The notes under the pieces were generated by a model. That model was not told the DNA's origin. It saw only the letters and a program-made list of their open reading frames with translations, and did not search any database. Shown in pieces: positions 1 to 12,585 of a stretch of 64,000 nucleotides of DNA (within the stretch, counting starts at the first letter, position 1; each line of letters begins with the position of its first letter). The stretch is from Cepaea nemoralis. Lineage: Eukaryota; Mollusca; Gastropoda; Stylommatophora; Helicidae. Where the stretch lies: NCBI GenBank assembly GCA_014155875.1, contig JACEFZ010021366.1:107367-171366 (forward strand). Direction: 5' to 3'. The position numbers were made by a program, and so were the translations under genes.

Positions 1-3
1 GAA

Positions 4-42
<39 letters not shown>

Positions 43-185
43 CTTGGGCGATCACGATTCTCCACATCTCACAATCTCCAACAGAGCGTATCAATGTATG
101 CACTAATATTTGCTATGCCTCGATCACAGGTATCTCACTATCTCGTCTTCCATTATTTCCAGTTGTGGCAATATGTTCCACTTTT
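1..185 (-). mobile_element. RTE-type LINE 3' end with (GTT)n tail
   Basis: The minus strand reads as the end of an RTE-like reverse transcriptase: a VEHIATTGN segment, then GDCEMWRIVIAQ just before the tail. It matches the LINE pattern 'EHIVTTGKIEGRR...DREMWRIMIAN'. The (AAC)n at 1-43 on the plus strand is the element's (GTT)n tail. Only the last ~50 codons are inside the window and there is at least one stop. A dead 5'-truncated or partial copy. Confidence 0.6.
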
Positions 186-252
186 TAGTCTTTTCGAAGA
201 GTCGCCATGAAACATATATTTGGCAACTACCACTTTCTGATGTATGGTAACA

Positions 253-3165
253 TGTCCGGTTGTCAGGGTGCCCGAGTGTCAGAGTGTTTGGGTGTCTGGA
301 TGTCTGGCTGTCTGGGTGTCTGGCTGTCCGGGTGTCTGGGTGTCTTGTTGTCTGGTTGTCCAGGTGTCTGGGTGTCTTGTTGTCTGGTTGTTTCTGTGTC
401 TGGTTGTCTGGTTGTCTTGGTGTCTTAGTGTCTGAGTGTCTGGTTGTCTGGGTGTCTGTGTGTCTGGATGTCTGGGTGTTTGTGTGTCTGGGTGTCCTGA
501 TGTATGGGTGTCTGAGTGGTTGGTTGTCTGAGTGTCTGAATGTCTAGATGTCTGGGTGTCTGGGTGTCTGGGTGTTTGTGTGTCTGGGTGTTTGTGTGTC
601 TGTGTGTTTGTGTGTATGATTGTCTGGGTGTCTGAGTGTCTGTATGTCTGGATGTCTGAGTGTCTGGGTGTATGGGTGTTTGTGTGTCTGCATGTCTGCA
701 TGTCTGCATATCAGTATGTCTGAGTGTCTGGGTGTCTGTGTGTCTGAGTGCATAGGTATCTGATTATTTGATTGTCTGAGTATCTGAGTGTCTGAGTGTC
801 TGAGTATCTGAGTGTCTGAGTATCAGAGTGTCTGAGTATCTGAGTGTCTGAGTATCTGAATATCTGATTGTCTGAGTGTCTGAGTGTCCGAGTATATAAG
901 TGTCTGAGTATCTGAGTATCTGAGTGTCTGAGTATCTGAGTATCTGTGTGTCTGAGTGTCTGAGTATCTGAGTATCTGAGTATATGAGTGTCTGAGTATC
1001 TGAGTATCTGAGTGTCTGAGTATCTGAGTGTCTGAATATCCGATTGTCTGAGCGTCTGAGTGTCTTTGTATCTGAGTATCTGAGTGTCAGTTTATCTGAA
1101 TGTCCGATTGTCCGAGTGTCTGAGTGTCCGGGTATCTGAGTATATGAGTGTCTGAGTATCTGAGTATCTGAGTGCCTGAATATCTGAGTATCTGAGTGTC
1201 TGAGTCTCTGAGTATCTGAGTGTCTGAGTATCTGACTGTCTGAGTATCTGTGTGTCTGACTGTCTGAATATCTGTGTGTCTGAGTGTCTGAGTGTCTGAG
1301 TGTCCGAGTGTCTGGGTGTCCGGGTATCTGAGTATCTGAGTGTCCGAGTGTCTGAGTGTCCGAGTATCTGAGAATCTGGATGTCTAAGTGTCCGGGTGTC
1401 TGTGTGTCTGGGTGTCTTGTTGTCTGGTTGTCCGGGTGACTGGGTGTCTGGGTGTCTTGTTGTCTGGTTGTCCAGGTGTCTGGGTGTCTTGTTGTCTGGT
1501 TGTTTCTGTGTCTGGTTGTCTGGTTGTCTGGGGGTCTTGGTGTCTTAGTGTCTGAGTGTCTGGTTGTCTGGGTGTCTGTGTGTCTGGATGTCTGGGTGTT
1601 TGTGTGTCTGGGTGTCCTTGTGTATCGGTGTCTGAGTGGTTGGTTGTCTGAGTGTCTGAATGTCTAGATGTCTGGGTGTTTGGGTGTCTGGGTGTTTGTG
1701 TGTCTGGGTGTTTGTGTGTCTGTGTGTTTGTGTGTATAATTGTCTGGGTGTCTGAATGTCTGTATGTCTGGATGTCTGAGTGTCTGGGTGTATGGGTGTT
1801 TGTGTGTTTGCATGTATGCATGTCTGCATGTCAGGATGTCTGAGTGTCTGGGTGTCTGAGTGTCTGAGTGCATAGGTATCTGATTATCTGAGTGTCTGAG
1901 TATCTGAGTGTCTGAGTATCTGAGTATCTGAGTGTCTGAGTATCTGTGTCTGAGTATCAGAGTGTCTGAGTAACAGAGTGTCTGAGTATCTGAGTGTCTG
2001 AGTATCTGAATATCTGATTGTCTGAGTGTCTGAGTGTCCGAGTATCTGAGTATATGAGTGTCTGAGTATCTGAGTATCTGAGTATCTGTGTGTCTGAGTA
2101 TCTGATTATCTGATTATATGAGTGTCTGAGTTACCGGGTATCTGAGTATCTGAGTATCTGAGTATCTGTGTGTCTGAGTATCTGATTATCTGATTATATG
2201 AGTGTCTGAGTATCTGAGTATCTGAGTATCTGAGTATCTGTGTGTCTGAGTATCTGATTATCTGATTATATGAGTGTCTGAGTTTCCGGGTATCTGAGTA
2301 TCTGAGTGTCAGTTTAACTTAATATCCGTTTGTCTGAGTGTCTGAGTGTCCGGGTATCTGAGTATATGAATGTCTGAGTATTTGAGTATCTGAGTCTCTG
2401 AGTATCTGACTGTCTGAGTATCTGACTGTCTGAGTATCTGAGTATCTGTGTGTCTGACTGTCTGAATATCTGTGTGTCCGAGTGTCTGAGTGTCTGAGTG
2501 TCTAAGTGTATGAGTGTTCGAGTGTCTGGATGTCCGGGTATCTGAGTATCTGAGTGTCCGAGTGTCTGAGTGTCCGAGTATCTGAGCATTTGGATGTCTA
2601 AGTGTCCGGGTGTCTGTGTGTCTGGGTGTCTTGTTGTCTGGTTGTTTCTGTGTCTGGTTGTCTGGTTGTCCGTGTGTCTCGGTGTCTGAGTGTCTTGTTG
2701 TCTGGGTGTCTTGGTGTCTTGGTGTCTGGGTGTCTGATTGTCTTGTTGTTTTGTTGTCTGTGTGTCTGGGTGACTTGTTGTCTGGGTGACTTGTTGTCTG
2801 GGTGTCTTGGTGTCTGGTTGTCTGGATGTCTGGGTGTCTGGGTGTCAGGGAGTCCGAGTGTTTGAGTGTCTGGGTGTCTGGGTGTCTTGGTGTCTAGTTG
2901 TCTGGTTGTCTGGGTTTCCGGGTGTCTGTATGTCTTGATGTCCGGGTGTCCGGGTGTCTGTGTGTCTGTGTGTCCAGGTGTCCGGGAGTCCGAGTGTTTG
3001 AGTGTCTGGGTGTCCAGGTGTCCGGGTGTCTATGTGTCTGGGTGTTTGGGTGTCCGGGAGTCCGAGTGTTTGAGTGTCTGGGTGTTCGGGTGTCCGGGTG
3101 TTCGAGTGTTTGAGTGTCTGGATGTCCGGGTGTCCGGGAATCCGAGTGTTTGAGTGTCTGGGTGT
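253..3165. repeat. 8-bp satellite (TGTCTGGG/TGTCTGAG/TATCTGAG)n, about 2.9 kb
   Basis: The tract is built almost wholly of an 8-bp unit, TGTCTGRG with TATCTGAG variants. It shows higher-order structure: the block at about 335-750 recurs at about 1,450-1,870 (offset about 1.12 kb), and a shorter part of it recurs from about 2,580. TGTCTGGG-rich blocks alternate with TATCTGAG-rich blocks. Because 8 bp is not a multiple of 3, all frames cycle every 24 bp, giving spurious ORFs on both strands. I call no coding sequence. Confidence 0.95.
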
Positions 3166-3268
3166 CTGAAATCTTTATGTCACCTAGAATATAAACGATG
3201 GATGTCCAGGGTATTGTCGATGTCCTTCTATTTGTTCATCGACACATAAGATCTGGGACAAATACATT

Positions 3269-3272
<4 letters not shown>

Positions 3273-3346
<74 letters not shown>
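3273..3346. repeat. (CT)n microsatellite
   Basis: An uninterrupted CT dinucleotide run of about 74 bp, followed by a short GCGCGC stretch. The ~600 bp after it (3,350-3,950) contain no gene or repeat that I recognise. Confidence 0.97.
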
Positions 3347-3348
<2 letters not shown>

Positions 3349-3953
3349 GCGCGCGCTCTCTCTGCTCACCCCCATGGCACCCACTATTGGCTTATGATTC
3401 ATAAACGATTAACGTTCGATGCGCCTGCACCTTACACAGGTCCAACATGTACTAGGGAAAGTAATAAAGTAACAGGAATACCCAGCAATACACTATGTAG
3501 GGATTGTGAGGATCGAGCAGTTTGCGAATGTGCAATGGGGATTACATAAGGCTGCTCCACTATCATCTTTCACCGTGGAGGAACAAGTAATCGTTATACG
3601 TTTATTTTTGGGGTGTGTTCAGAGGGTGTGAAACCTACGGAACAATGATTGGGACGGTTGTTTGAGTCAGGTACACATGCACATATAAGTCAGGCGTGGA
3701 CTATGCTCGAGTTCAAGACAAGCGAACAAAACAAAATATGGGACAGTGATGGCAGGACATCCGCGTCACTCTTAGAACAGACTAACTTGATGATGATGAC
3801 TTGACTGTGCTGTAGGACAGATAATAGCAGGATATTTGTCACTAACAGCATTCTACACTGATAGTGTGTGCACACTCCCGTATGTCACTCAGTCTCAAAC
3901 CCTGACAAACAATTGTTGAGAAGGATGATTCTCAGCATAACACGCTGTACCAT

Positions 3954-4480
3954 ACGAACGAACGAACGAACGAACGGACTTTATTTTCAAAGGGTAACCA
4001 ATTATGCACGCAGGCCCGTCTTACATTCTGCATTTCCAGACACTCATCTTTCGTTCATCAATAGTGCATAGGAAAAACATTGTGAAATGAATTTTGTAAA
4101 CATAAACAATGTATATTACCATGTTATGAGACACATCCACCACCCACAAACACATCCCCCATTCACCCACACATCCCCCCACACACACACACACACACAC
4201 CAGGCACACATACATGCCGCCACCCATCCACCACATCCCCACACCTACACATCTCCCCACCCACACACACTCCCACCAACCACACATCCCATCCACCCAC
4301 ACCCCAAGCATAATATATTTCCCAACCCACACATCCCCCACCCACACACATCTTCCCACCCACTCACATATCCTCCACCCGTCCCATTACCCACCAACAA
4401 TCACCCACCCACATATCCTCCTCTACCCACACACATCCAACCACCCAGTCAAACACACATCCCTCAACCACACTATGCAA
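3954..4480 (-). mobile_element. Composite repeat copy 1: GT-rich array + core + (TTCG)n tail
   Basis: Read on the minus strand, a degenerate GTGTGGG-rich array (4,140-4,475) is followed by a ~150-bp body, a conserved core containing GACGGGCCTGCGTGC, then AAAATAAAG and a (TTCG)n tail (3,954-3,976). The same order occurs at 5,560-6,055 and 28,690-29,088. The shared core with a different microsatellite at each 3' end implies retroposition or a microsatellite-generating mobile element. No coding capacity. The class is unknown; a pearl- or mini-me-like non-autonomous element is one option. Confidence 0.7.
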
Positions 4481-4669
4481 TCACAGTATGACTTTGACGT
4501 GAGACTGTGTCTTTGGGAAGTCATGGTGTCTAGTTCATAGCTTCTGTTTGTCGTGTGTTATTTATTTTATTTCCCCCATATCGTTTATGATTGCCCATAA
4601 ATACGTGTTAGCAGATCTCCTGGGACACACAATGTACAACAACTCTTTCTATTATGCAAATTAACATAT

Positions 4670-4817
4670 ATCCTGGTTCACTAAATGTAAAGATCAATAG
4701 TACCCCTCGATAACAACTCAAGGAACTTAAATATCTAGGACAGTGGTTCTCAACCGGTGGGGAATCACCCCCCCCCTCCTCCATCAGGGAATTTTAGGGT
4801 TTTCAAAGAGAGAGAGG

Positions 4818-4852
<35 letters not shown>

Positions 4853-5556
4853 GTTAAGATTATTAAGATTATTTTAAGATCACGTTAATACAAGAACCGT
4901 TTACTTGATAATTGCTTTCCCCTCCATACTTTACGGTTCTGTACGTCTCGCCTTTCTGAAATTCGTTTTATAACGTAAATAGACCCTCAAATCACGTTTT
5001 ATGTAGACGTCTAGACTTGTTCTAGTATGTGTTATTAAATTTAGTTTCCATTTTTACGTATACTGTGTACCGGGGGGGGGGGGATTTATAGGGAGGAAAT
5101 ACGAAAAAAAAGGGGGGGGGAATCCCATTCTGAACATATGGTGATGGGGTGCATGGGCCAAAAAAGGTTGAGAACCACTGATCTATGCAGTATGATCACA
5201 GAGGATGACAGTATGGATAGAAAAATCAAAATCCAATGCCACAAAGCAAGTGTGCTTATCTATCAACTTACACGATACTGAAATTTTCAAATATGTCTAT
5301 GGCCGTTTAATTACAGATAATAAATAACATAGTCACAACAACCCTATGCTACTAATGTCAAACTTGAACATTGTCCAGACCTCACTTACGCAAAATCGAA
5401 AGCTGCGAGATGAGATGGTCGAGAAGAGCTGCCAAATTAACCATCCGAGACCGAGTAAGAAATGCTGTTATAAGAAAAACATCGTGGTCAACACCCTGTG
5501 CCAAATATATTGAAAGACAGAAAACCAAATGGTTCGGCTATCTCGCTAGAATGTAA
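4670..5556 (+). mobile_element. LINE reverse-transcriptase C-terminal fragment, split by a MITE
   Basis: Plus-strand LINE remnant. Before the MITE it reads ...LKELKYLG. After it come SMITEDDSMDRKI, a degenerate helix region, then IRDRVRNAVIRK...YIERQKTKWFGYLARM, the 'KIKWFGHLMRM' motif found near the C-terminus of many LINE polymerases. No catalytic domain or 3' end is present. The fragment is interrupted at the YLG motif by the element at 4,741-5,180. Confident as LINE-derived, unsure of clade. Confidence 0.65.
4741..5180. mobile_element. hAT-like MITE with 15-bp TIRs
   Basis: It starts CAGTGGTTCTCAACC and ends with the exact reverse complement GGTTGAGAACCACTG, the well-known hAT (Charlie-like) terminal inverted repeat. 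It is flanked by ATCTAGGA and ATCTATGC, an 8-bp duplication with one change in each copy relative to an ancestral ATCTAGGC, which also restores the host LINE frame (KYLGSM). The interior has (GA)n, poly-G and poly-A runs and no transposase, so it is non-autonomous. Confidence 0.88.
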
Positions 5557-5559
5557 CAC

Positions 5560-6055
5560 CAATTTAATTCAATTCAATTCAGCTTTATTTTAAAAGGGTT
5601 ACAAATTGGGCACGCAGGCCCGTCTTACATTCGACCCTTCCAATCACTCATCTTTCATTCATCAATAGTGCATAATACATTCACATCGGAAAACACATTG
5701 TCAAATGAATATTGTAAACATAAACAATGCATATTACAATGTTATGAGACACATCCGTCACCAACCCACACATCCCCCTCCCACTCACATACCTCTACCC
5801 ACCGTCACACATCCTCATCCACCCACACACAACCTCCACCCACCCACACACACCTCACCCACTCCAACATATCACCCACCCATACACACACACACCCTTC
5901 ATCCACCCACACACATCCCCCACCCACACACACCCCACCCACCTCACCCTCCCACATATCCACCCCACCCACACACATACCCTCACCCAGCCATACACAT
6001 TCCCCACCCACCCAACACCCCCCCCCCCCCCCACACACACACACCCCACCCATCA
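5560..6055 (-). mobile_element. Composite repeat copy 2: GT-rich array + core + (TGAATT)n tail
   Basis: Same element as at 3,954-4,480 and co-linear with it over body and core (ATTGTAAACATAAACAATG, then GCACGCAGGCCCGTC on the plus strand). The tail is (TGAATT)n instead of (TTCG)n. The CCCACACA-rich array on the plus strand (5,760-6,050) is about as long but differently arranged. The next ~680 bp (6,060-6,735) hold no feature I can support. Confidence 0.7.
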
Positions 6056-6734
6056 ATTACCAGCACTGACGATACATCAAAGAACATCTGATACGAGAGC
6101 AAGAGAGTACGAAAAGAAAATGTAACAACACCAAAGACATTGTGCAGTTACACATGTGGCATTATCTAGTGTCACCTCGTTGGGCGTGGGAACGTCAACT
6201 TTTCCTCGCCATGACGCTTTACGGCAAAAGTGGAATATGATGATGAGGAATAAGTATGTATATAGATCATTGTACTGAAAATCATATATAAATAATAATG
6301 ACACATACGAACTTGTATAGAAATGCATGTATGACAGCGACTGAAGAACTGTCTGAAATATATATACACATTGAGCAAGGTCTAATACCCACGGACGTAA
6401 GAAATCTGAGATCTATACAGATTACCGCTGGCTAATGCGCATTGTTATTTCATTTTTTCCCCGATCAATAACCAGAAGCCGCAAATACAGATAAATGTGA
6501 AATATTTGACGCTACATGTGGGGCATGAAGAATCTGTGAAACAAATGTGTCACAGGACAAGAGAAGGGCGTTTCATGACACGTAATACATAACTTGAATT
6601 TGAGAGATGTGGGCAGTGTTAGCACAACATGATGCTAGTGTATTACTTGTGGGTTGAGAACTGACAACGCGACACCAAGTGCTGATATAACGGAGTGACA
6701 ATACTTAGTGCTACCGTAGCACGCTGACTGTATT

Positions 6735-9700
6735 TGCTCTAGTTTTCCCCCTCACGGGGGGGGGGCCTCCCTCCCGAAGCTAAAATTCAAAAAAAAGGCT
6801 TCCTCTTATTTTTTGACCACATAATTAGTGGTTGAAAAAAAGCCCTGAGTGCTTGCTTGCTTTCCCCTTTACCCAAGGTCCCATTCAGTGGAAAGAAACC
6901 GAAACCCTTTCTATCTCCGGCTTCCCCGGGTTAAAAATTGAAATCGCAAGGAAAGGGGAAATATGGGCAGGCCCCAATCTTCCAAAGATTTAGTAACACT
7001 GAAAAAAACCAGACAGTTTTGAGATAAAAATTGATTTCTAACATTTTGGGAGGCTACCAACCCCCAAAAAAAAGTAGTACTTTGGGAGCGGGTATACGTA
7101 TATTTTCGGGTTTGGGGTTAAGGTTTGGCCCCAATCCTTAGGATTGGAAATTGGGGGTTTTAAAAAATTGGGGGGTTTTGGGGTTAGGGGTTGGGGTTGG
7201 GGGTTAGGGTTGGGGGTTGGGGTTGGGGGTTAGGGTTGGGGGGGGTTAGGGTTAGGGGTTAGCCCCTAATAATTATACTTTCTAAAGGGCCCCTCGTTTA
7301 AATTGTCCCCAACCAAACTCGGGCCAAAAGGGGGGTTTTGGGGTTAGGGTGGAAATTAGGCCCCAATATGAAAGGGGCGATAATTCTAATAAAAGACTTT
7401 TTTCTAAGTTCAAAAAATGAAAATGTGTATAATATTTTAAAATAATTGTAAAAAAAAAAAAAATAAAAAAAAATAAATAAAAAACCCCAAAAGGGCGCGC
7501 GGGGGGGGGCCGGGGGGCCCTCGGGGAGCGGCCAGGAGGATGGGGTCGCGGGGACCCGGTAAAAAACCCAGTCAGTGTTTTGTACAAAACAATTGGCCGG
7601 TCATTGCTGAGTGACCAAAAGGGCCCGGGTCAGTGACGAGTGCGGGTGGTGGGGCTAAAAAGGTTTTCATCCCTCGAGGCGCCCGGGTGTCATATGAAAA
7701 TTGTAAAAAGTAAAGGGGAAAAATGGCGTTTATATGACTGGGATTTTTTCTTTGTGGGTTAACCAAACATGTAGATTACACCTTCAAATGAAAACCTTAA
7801 AAAATAAAGATGGCCGTATTAAACGGATGTTTAAAGGGGGGGGGCTTAGTGTTAATTTGTTTTTAAGGGTAGATGGGGGGGAGAATTAAACCCAGAAAAA
7901 GTGGTTTTTGAACCCTTTAAAAGGGGGGGGCGGGTTTTTGGTGTGGCTAAATGAATGCGTTTGGTTCCTTTCTAAGAGGCAGAGGTTTCTAATAAAGGCC
8001 CCCAAAGGGCGTTTTTTAAAAGGGGGATGTGGGTGTAAAATTAAACTAGGGTAACTGCTTCCGATCCTTGTTAAGAGGTGGGCGAAGGGGCGGATTGGTT
8101 AGATAATTACGCCCCCCCTTTTTTCCCTTTGGGAAGAGCCAGGGTGATCAGTGGAGAAGTGGGTAAATATTGGCATGGGGGCTACCCCGACACATTCAAC
8201 GCATAATGGCGGCGTCGGTATTTAGAAGACCCAAGATTTTTTTTCATTATATGTCTATTGTAAAGTGGTCCCACTGTTTTTTGTAAGGGGGGGTTACTAT
8301 TTTCTGTATGGATGGGACTTAAATACTATCATCTACCGTTTACAGCCCCTTCAAATGAAAACCTTAAAAAGTAAAAAATGGTCGATTTTACGGGTTTTTT
8401 GGGGGGGTATGACTTGTTTATATTCTTGTTAAGGGGTGGAGTGAGTGGTTTGGGAAATTTGATAAACGCTTCCCCACCCAGCAGCGGGTTCGAATCCCAG
8501 TGGGGCGGTCTAGGGGGGTAAAAAATAATATTTGGTTACTTTTGAGATTTTTCGAAACCTGGTGCTTTTTAAAAACCCGGCTATGATTAGAATAGGAGAG
8601 GTGGTGTTCCCGGTTTTCGGGGTTTTGCTTTTGGGGGTACCCCAGACCCTGTTGAAGTGACAGGTTTTGAATTCCGGGACTTTGTTGTTTTTTTTAAAAA
8701 TTTCCAGTCATCAACATGTGGGTTCTAGTTGGGGTTTTTGGGGTTAGGGTCGCTTTGGGGGGGGGTTTTCCCCCCGCGGCCACAAGTCCCAAACCCTTTT
8801 ATGAAAAACACCCGGGAGCAAATTTACCTTGTACCTACGAGTTACAAAATATAACCCAAACCCTTAAAAAATCCCAAAAAAAAAAGACCCAATACCATAA
8901 CATTTTTTGCCAAAAAAACAAAGCACTTCATAAAGGGGTAAACCATGGGGGTTACATTTCCGTAAAGACCAAATCAGGGTTAAAAATATTTCTGCTATCT
9001 CCGCCATTGCAAATAGTTTCGCGATTTAATTTAAAAGGGTTTATAAAAGGTTGGAAGGGGATTAAGAGATTAAAAACCTATTGTCGGGACATCCCCAAAA
9101 AAAAATCAAAAACCAATTTCCCTCGATTTTTTTTCTAATTCCGATTGGGGCTTATGGGTTTTTTGGGGGATGTGCCTTATTTAGTTAAAAAAGGTGGTTT
9201 TTAGTAGGAGATTTTCACAAAAAAGTATCAGCATGTGCAACTCTGATCTTAAAAATTTGTAGTTCTTTTTCTTGTGACATTGAAAACGCTCGTGGGGGAA
9301 GACGGGTAGTGGCTATGTTATTAGGAGGTTTATATAGATTGACCAGTAGGTGAACTGATAAGGTTCCCCCCCTGTCAGCGCATCGTAGCTGTGTTGTGAA
9401 CTGTCGCCTTTTTAAGCCGGGTTTGGAAATTTAAACCCAAAAATATTTCATATCAAATCAATATTTATGCCTCTATATAGCTGGGACTGCGAACTTGGCT
9501 AGAGTTTTTAATTTTTGGAAAGTATCGTGTATCTGTTATAGGGTTTAAACCCCTGCTTTTTAGAGTGTGGGAGTATTATTGAAAGGGACCGTTATGTATC
9601 TTTATCAGTATGTTGCCTTTACGACTGTTATATACAATGTCGCTACGTTTATGTTTTGTCTGTTCCCTTTGTAGTTTTTGGGAAAGGGGTTTCAGGGGGG

Positions 9701-10700
9701 TGTCCTAGTAATTTTAAAAAAAAAAACAAAAAAAAAAAAATGTCTCAAAATCCACAACGCCACTGGCATTAGGGGCATTTAAAACTTGTCTGCTCCTGAC
9801 CTCGCTTCACGTCTTCAAAGTTCGGTTAAAACATTTAAAACCTAAAGCACTTAAACACTCTTTTATTTCCATTACAGTTGACAACTTTATTTTTATCAGT
9901 AGTTTTCCAACTTGCAAAAGACAACCTTCATCACAGGATTCTTGTTCTAACCTTTTAAAAGCCACCCCCCATCAACATTGTTGTCTTTTTTTGTATGCTC
10001 CGGCTTTTGCTTCATCGTTTCAAGGTCCTACCTCTACTCGTATGTATTGTGTGGTAGAAGAAAACCCAACATCTCACAAATAGACATATATTACCACAAT
10101 GTATATGGCCTGGGGGAAAACGCCTACAGCCGGCAAAGAGGGGTTGTACTTCACGGCGTAGGATAAGCTGAGACACTGGTTAAGAGGGATACTACGAAAA
10201 AAAAAAGGGTGTTCTGTTGGCGATCAAACCCGGGGGGACCTAACTCGTGATGACCACCATTAGGGGAGTGATTTTTCCCCCCCGTCAACGGGCGTCGAAA
10301 GTTTAAAAAGGCCCCCCTTCTCTACTTTTCTATTTCCGAGGCGTCCTGGGGGTCACCAAGTATAAAAAAGAACACAAAAAAACTACTACTAAAGGCCTCT
10401 ATACACCACAAGGCAGTTTCGAAAAAAGTCTACCAACTATAATCAAGTCATCACAGTTTTTCGACAAACCCCTTTCTCATAGACAAGAGGAGGAATAGCA
10501 CCGGGGCCAGTTGGGGCAGGTGTACCTTTTACTTAACAGCTATCGGGCATAATCGACGAGGGGGTTGCTACTTTTATCACCTGTAAATATTACCCGTGAA
10601 CCAACAAGCTTCCCCGGATCAATCTTGGGCCCCGCATAACATGACGTCCGTACCCGCTGTCCTGACCAGCGAAGTTATCGCGTCCCGGAGCAGACATTTA
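6735..10700. other. Low-quality, homopolymer-smeared consensus
   Basis: The sequence is full of G, A, T and C runs, and single bases tend to be replaced by a neighbouring base. Against the mirror-image right arm, an ordinary mixed string such as CTAGACGGTTCGATCC appears here as CTAAAAAGGTTTTCATCC. This pattern looks like base-calling or consensus failure, not evolution. ORFs here, such as 7,282-7,587 and 8,716-9,138, should be ignored. The first ~330 bp (6,735-7,070) have no counterpart in the right arm. Confidence 0.8.
7140..7262 (+). repeat. Degenerate TTAGGG-like repeats (left arm, outer)
   Basis: A run of GGGTTAGGGTTGGGG-type units, the smeared mirror of the cleaner (CCCTAA)n at 19,991-20,112. 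The extra G bases belong to the general homopolymer inflation of this arm. Confidence 0.7.
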
Positions 10701-10859
10701 CATTTTCATTAACTCTTCTCCTAGCCTAAGGGGTCTTTGCATCTTTCCCCAGACACCCAGTTCCAATGCCAATATATGTTTTTAAATGTGTCAGCTCATT
10801 CCCACTTTCACACCCGACAAAAGTAAGTTTCTATGTCCCTCCAAACAGTCAAATAAAAA

Positions 10860-12585
10860 ATATGTAACAAATTATTAAAATTTGGCCAAATATAAAAATA
10901 AAGCGACCAGACTTATAAAATATGTAAAAATTTGTCAGCCAACTTATAAAAATAGTGGTCAAAATAAAAAATGCTCAACCAACGTATAAAAATGTAAAAA
11001 GGCTAGTCAAACTAATGAAAATGTTGGCCAAATACAGAAATATTCGACCAACTTATAAAAGGAGGAAAAATTTTTAGCCAAACTGACAAAAACTGTTGGC
11101 CAAAAAAAGAAACGTCTCGACCGACGTATAAAATTTTGGAAAATTGTTAGCCAAACTGACAAAAAAGTTGGCAAAAATAAGAAATTCTCGACTAACATTA
11201 TAAAAAATAGGGAAAATGGGAACCAAACTAATTTAAAAAACGTGACCAAAAAAGGGAAAAATTCGACCAAACAATTGAAAAAATAAAAACATTGTTCTCA
11301 AATGTGAAAAAATTGGGCAAGTATGAAATCATGTTAGCCAAAAAGGAAAAAAACGATCAAAATTATAGATGTCTCGTTCAAACTTATAGATGTCTCGTCC
11401 AAACTTATAAAATGTATGACCATTTGTTACCAAAGGTGAAAAAAATTGGTCAAGTAAAGAAATATTCATCCGATTTTTAACAAATAAGAAAACATCTAGT
11501 AAAATCAAGAAATTGTCGCCGAAGTAAACAATGGGAAAACGATGGACCCAAAATTTAAAAATGTCCCGTTATAAGAAATTGGGACCCAATTAGGAAAAAA
11601 ATTGACCAAGTTTTGAAATATCTCGGCCAAACTTACCAAAAGTAGGAAAATATGTCGACTACAGCAGGAACTTTGTTAGCCAAAGATGAAAAATAGTGGG
11701 CCCAAATAAAGAAATATCGCTCCAACTTTTAAAATGTATGAAAAAGTGTTAGCCAAAAAATGAAAAATAGTGGCCAAATAAAGAAATTCGCATCCAGACT
11801 TTTAAAATGTATAAAATTGTTAGCCCCAAAGGTTTAAAACTGTTTACAAGTAAAGAAATTTCGACCAAACTCACAAAAAGTAGGGAAAATTTGTTAACTA
11901 AATGTGAAAAAATATTGTCCAAGTAAAGACATGTTTTAACTAATCTTATAAATATTCGCCCAAACTTATAAACATTAGAAAAATGTTTTAACCAAATCAA
12001 AAATATTGACCAAGTGAAAAATATCTCAAACCCTACTTATGAAAAGGGGAAAATGTGTTAAACCCAATGGGAAAAACATTACGAAGTGAAGAATACCATC
12101 CTTCTTATAAAAATTAGGAAAATGTGTTAACCTAATGAGAAAAAAACTGCCCAAGTGAAGAAAAAATTTAACACAAAACTTATAAAACTTAGGAAAATGT
12201 GTTAACCTAAGGAGAAAAATATTGACCAAGTAAAGAAAAATTTACACCAAACTTATGAAAAGTAGGAAAATTTGTTAACCTAATGAGAAAAATATTGCCC
12301 AAGTGAAGAAAAATTTACACAAAACTTATAAAACTTAGGAAAATGTGTTAACCTAAGGAGAAAAATATTGACCAAGTAAAGAAAAATTTACACCAAACTT
12401 ATGAAAAGTAGGAAAATTTGTTAACCAAAGGGGGGAAAATATGGGCTAAACTATGAAATATGTTGACTGAAGTAAGAAAATGTGTTAGCCAAATGGGGAA
12501 AAATGTTGGCCAAAACATGAAACATCTTAACCAAACTTATAAATATCTCGTGTAAACTTATAAAAAAGTAGAAAAAATATTGCTT
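10860..12585. repeat. AT-rich ~75-bp tandem array (left arm)
   Basis: Degenerate tandem units with alternating phrases such as AAAATGTGTTAACC, AATATTGACCAAGT and AAACTTATAAAA, with a period of about 75 bp. This is the mirror of 14,795-16,435. The best-preserved units are at 12,100-12,430. Confidence 0.85.

Noticed and set aside
8716..9138. 140-codon ORF in the left arm
   Set aside because: Lies in smeared low-quality sequence; the mirror region in the right arm is not open.
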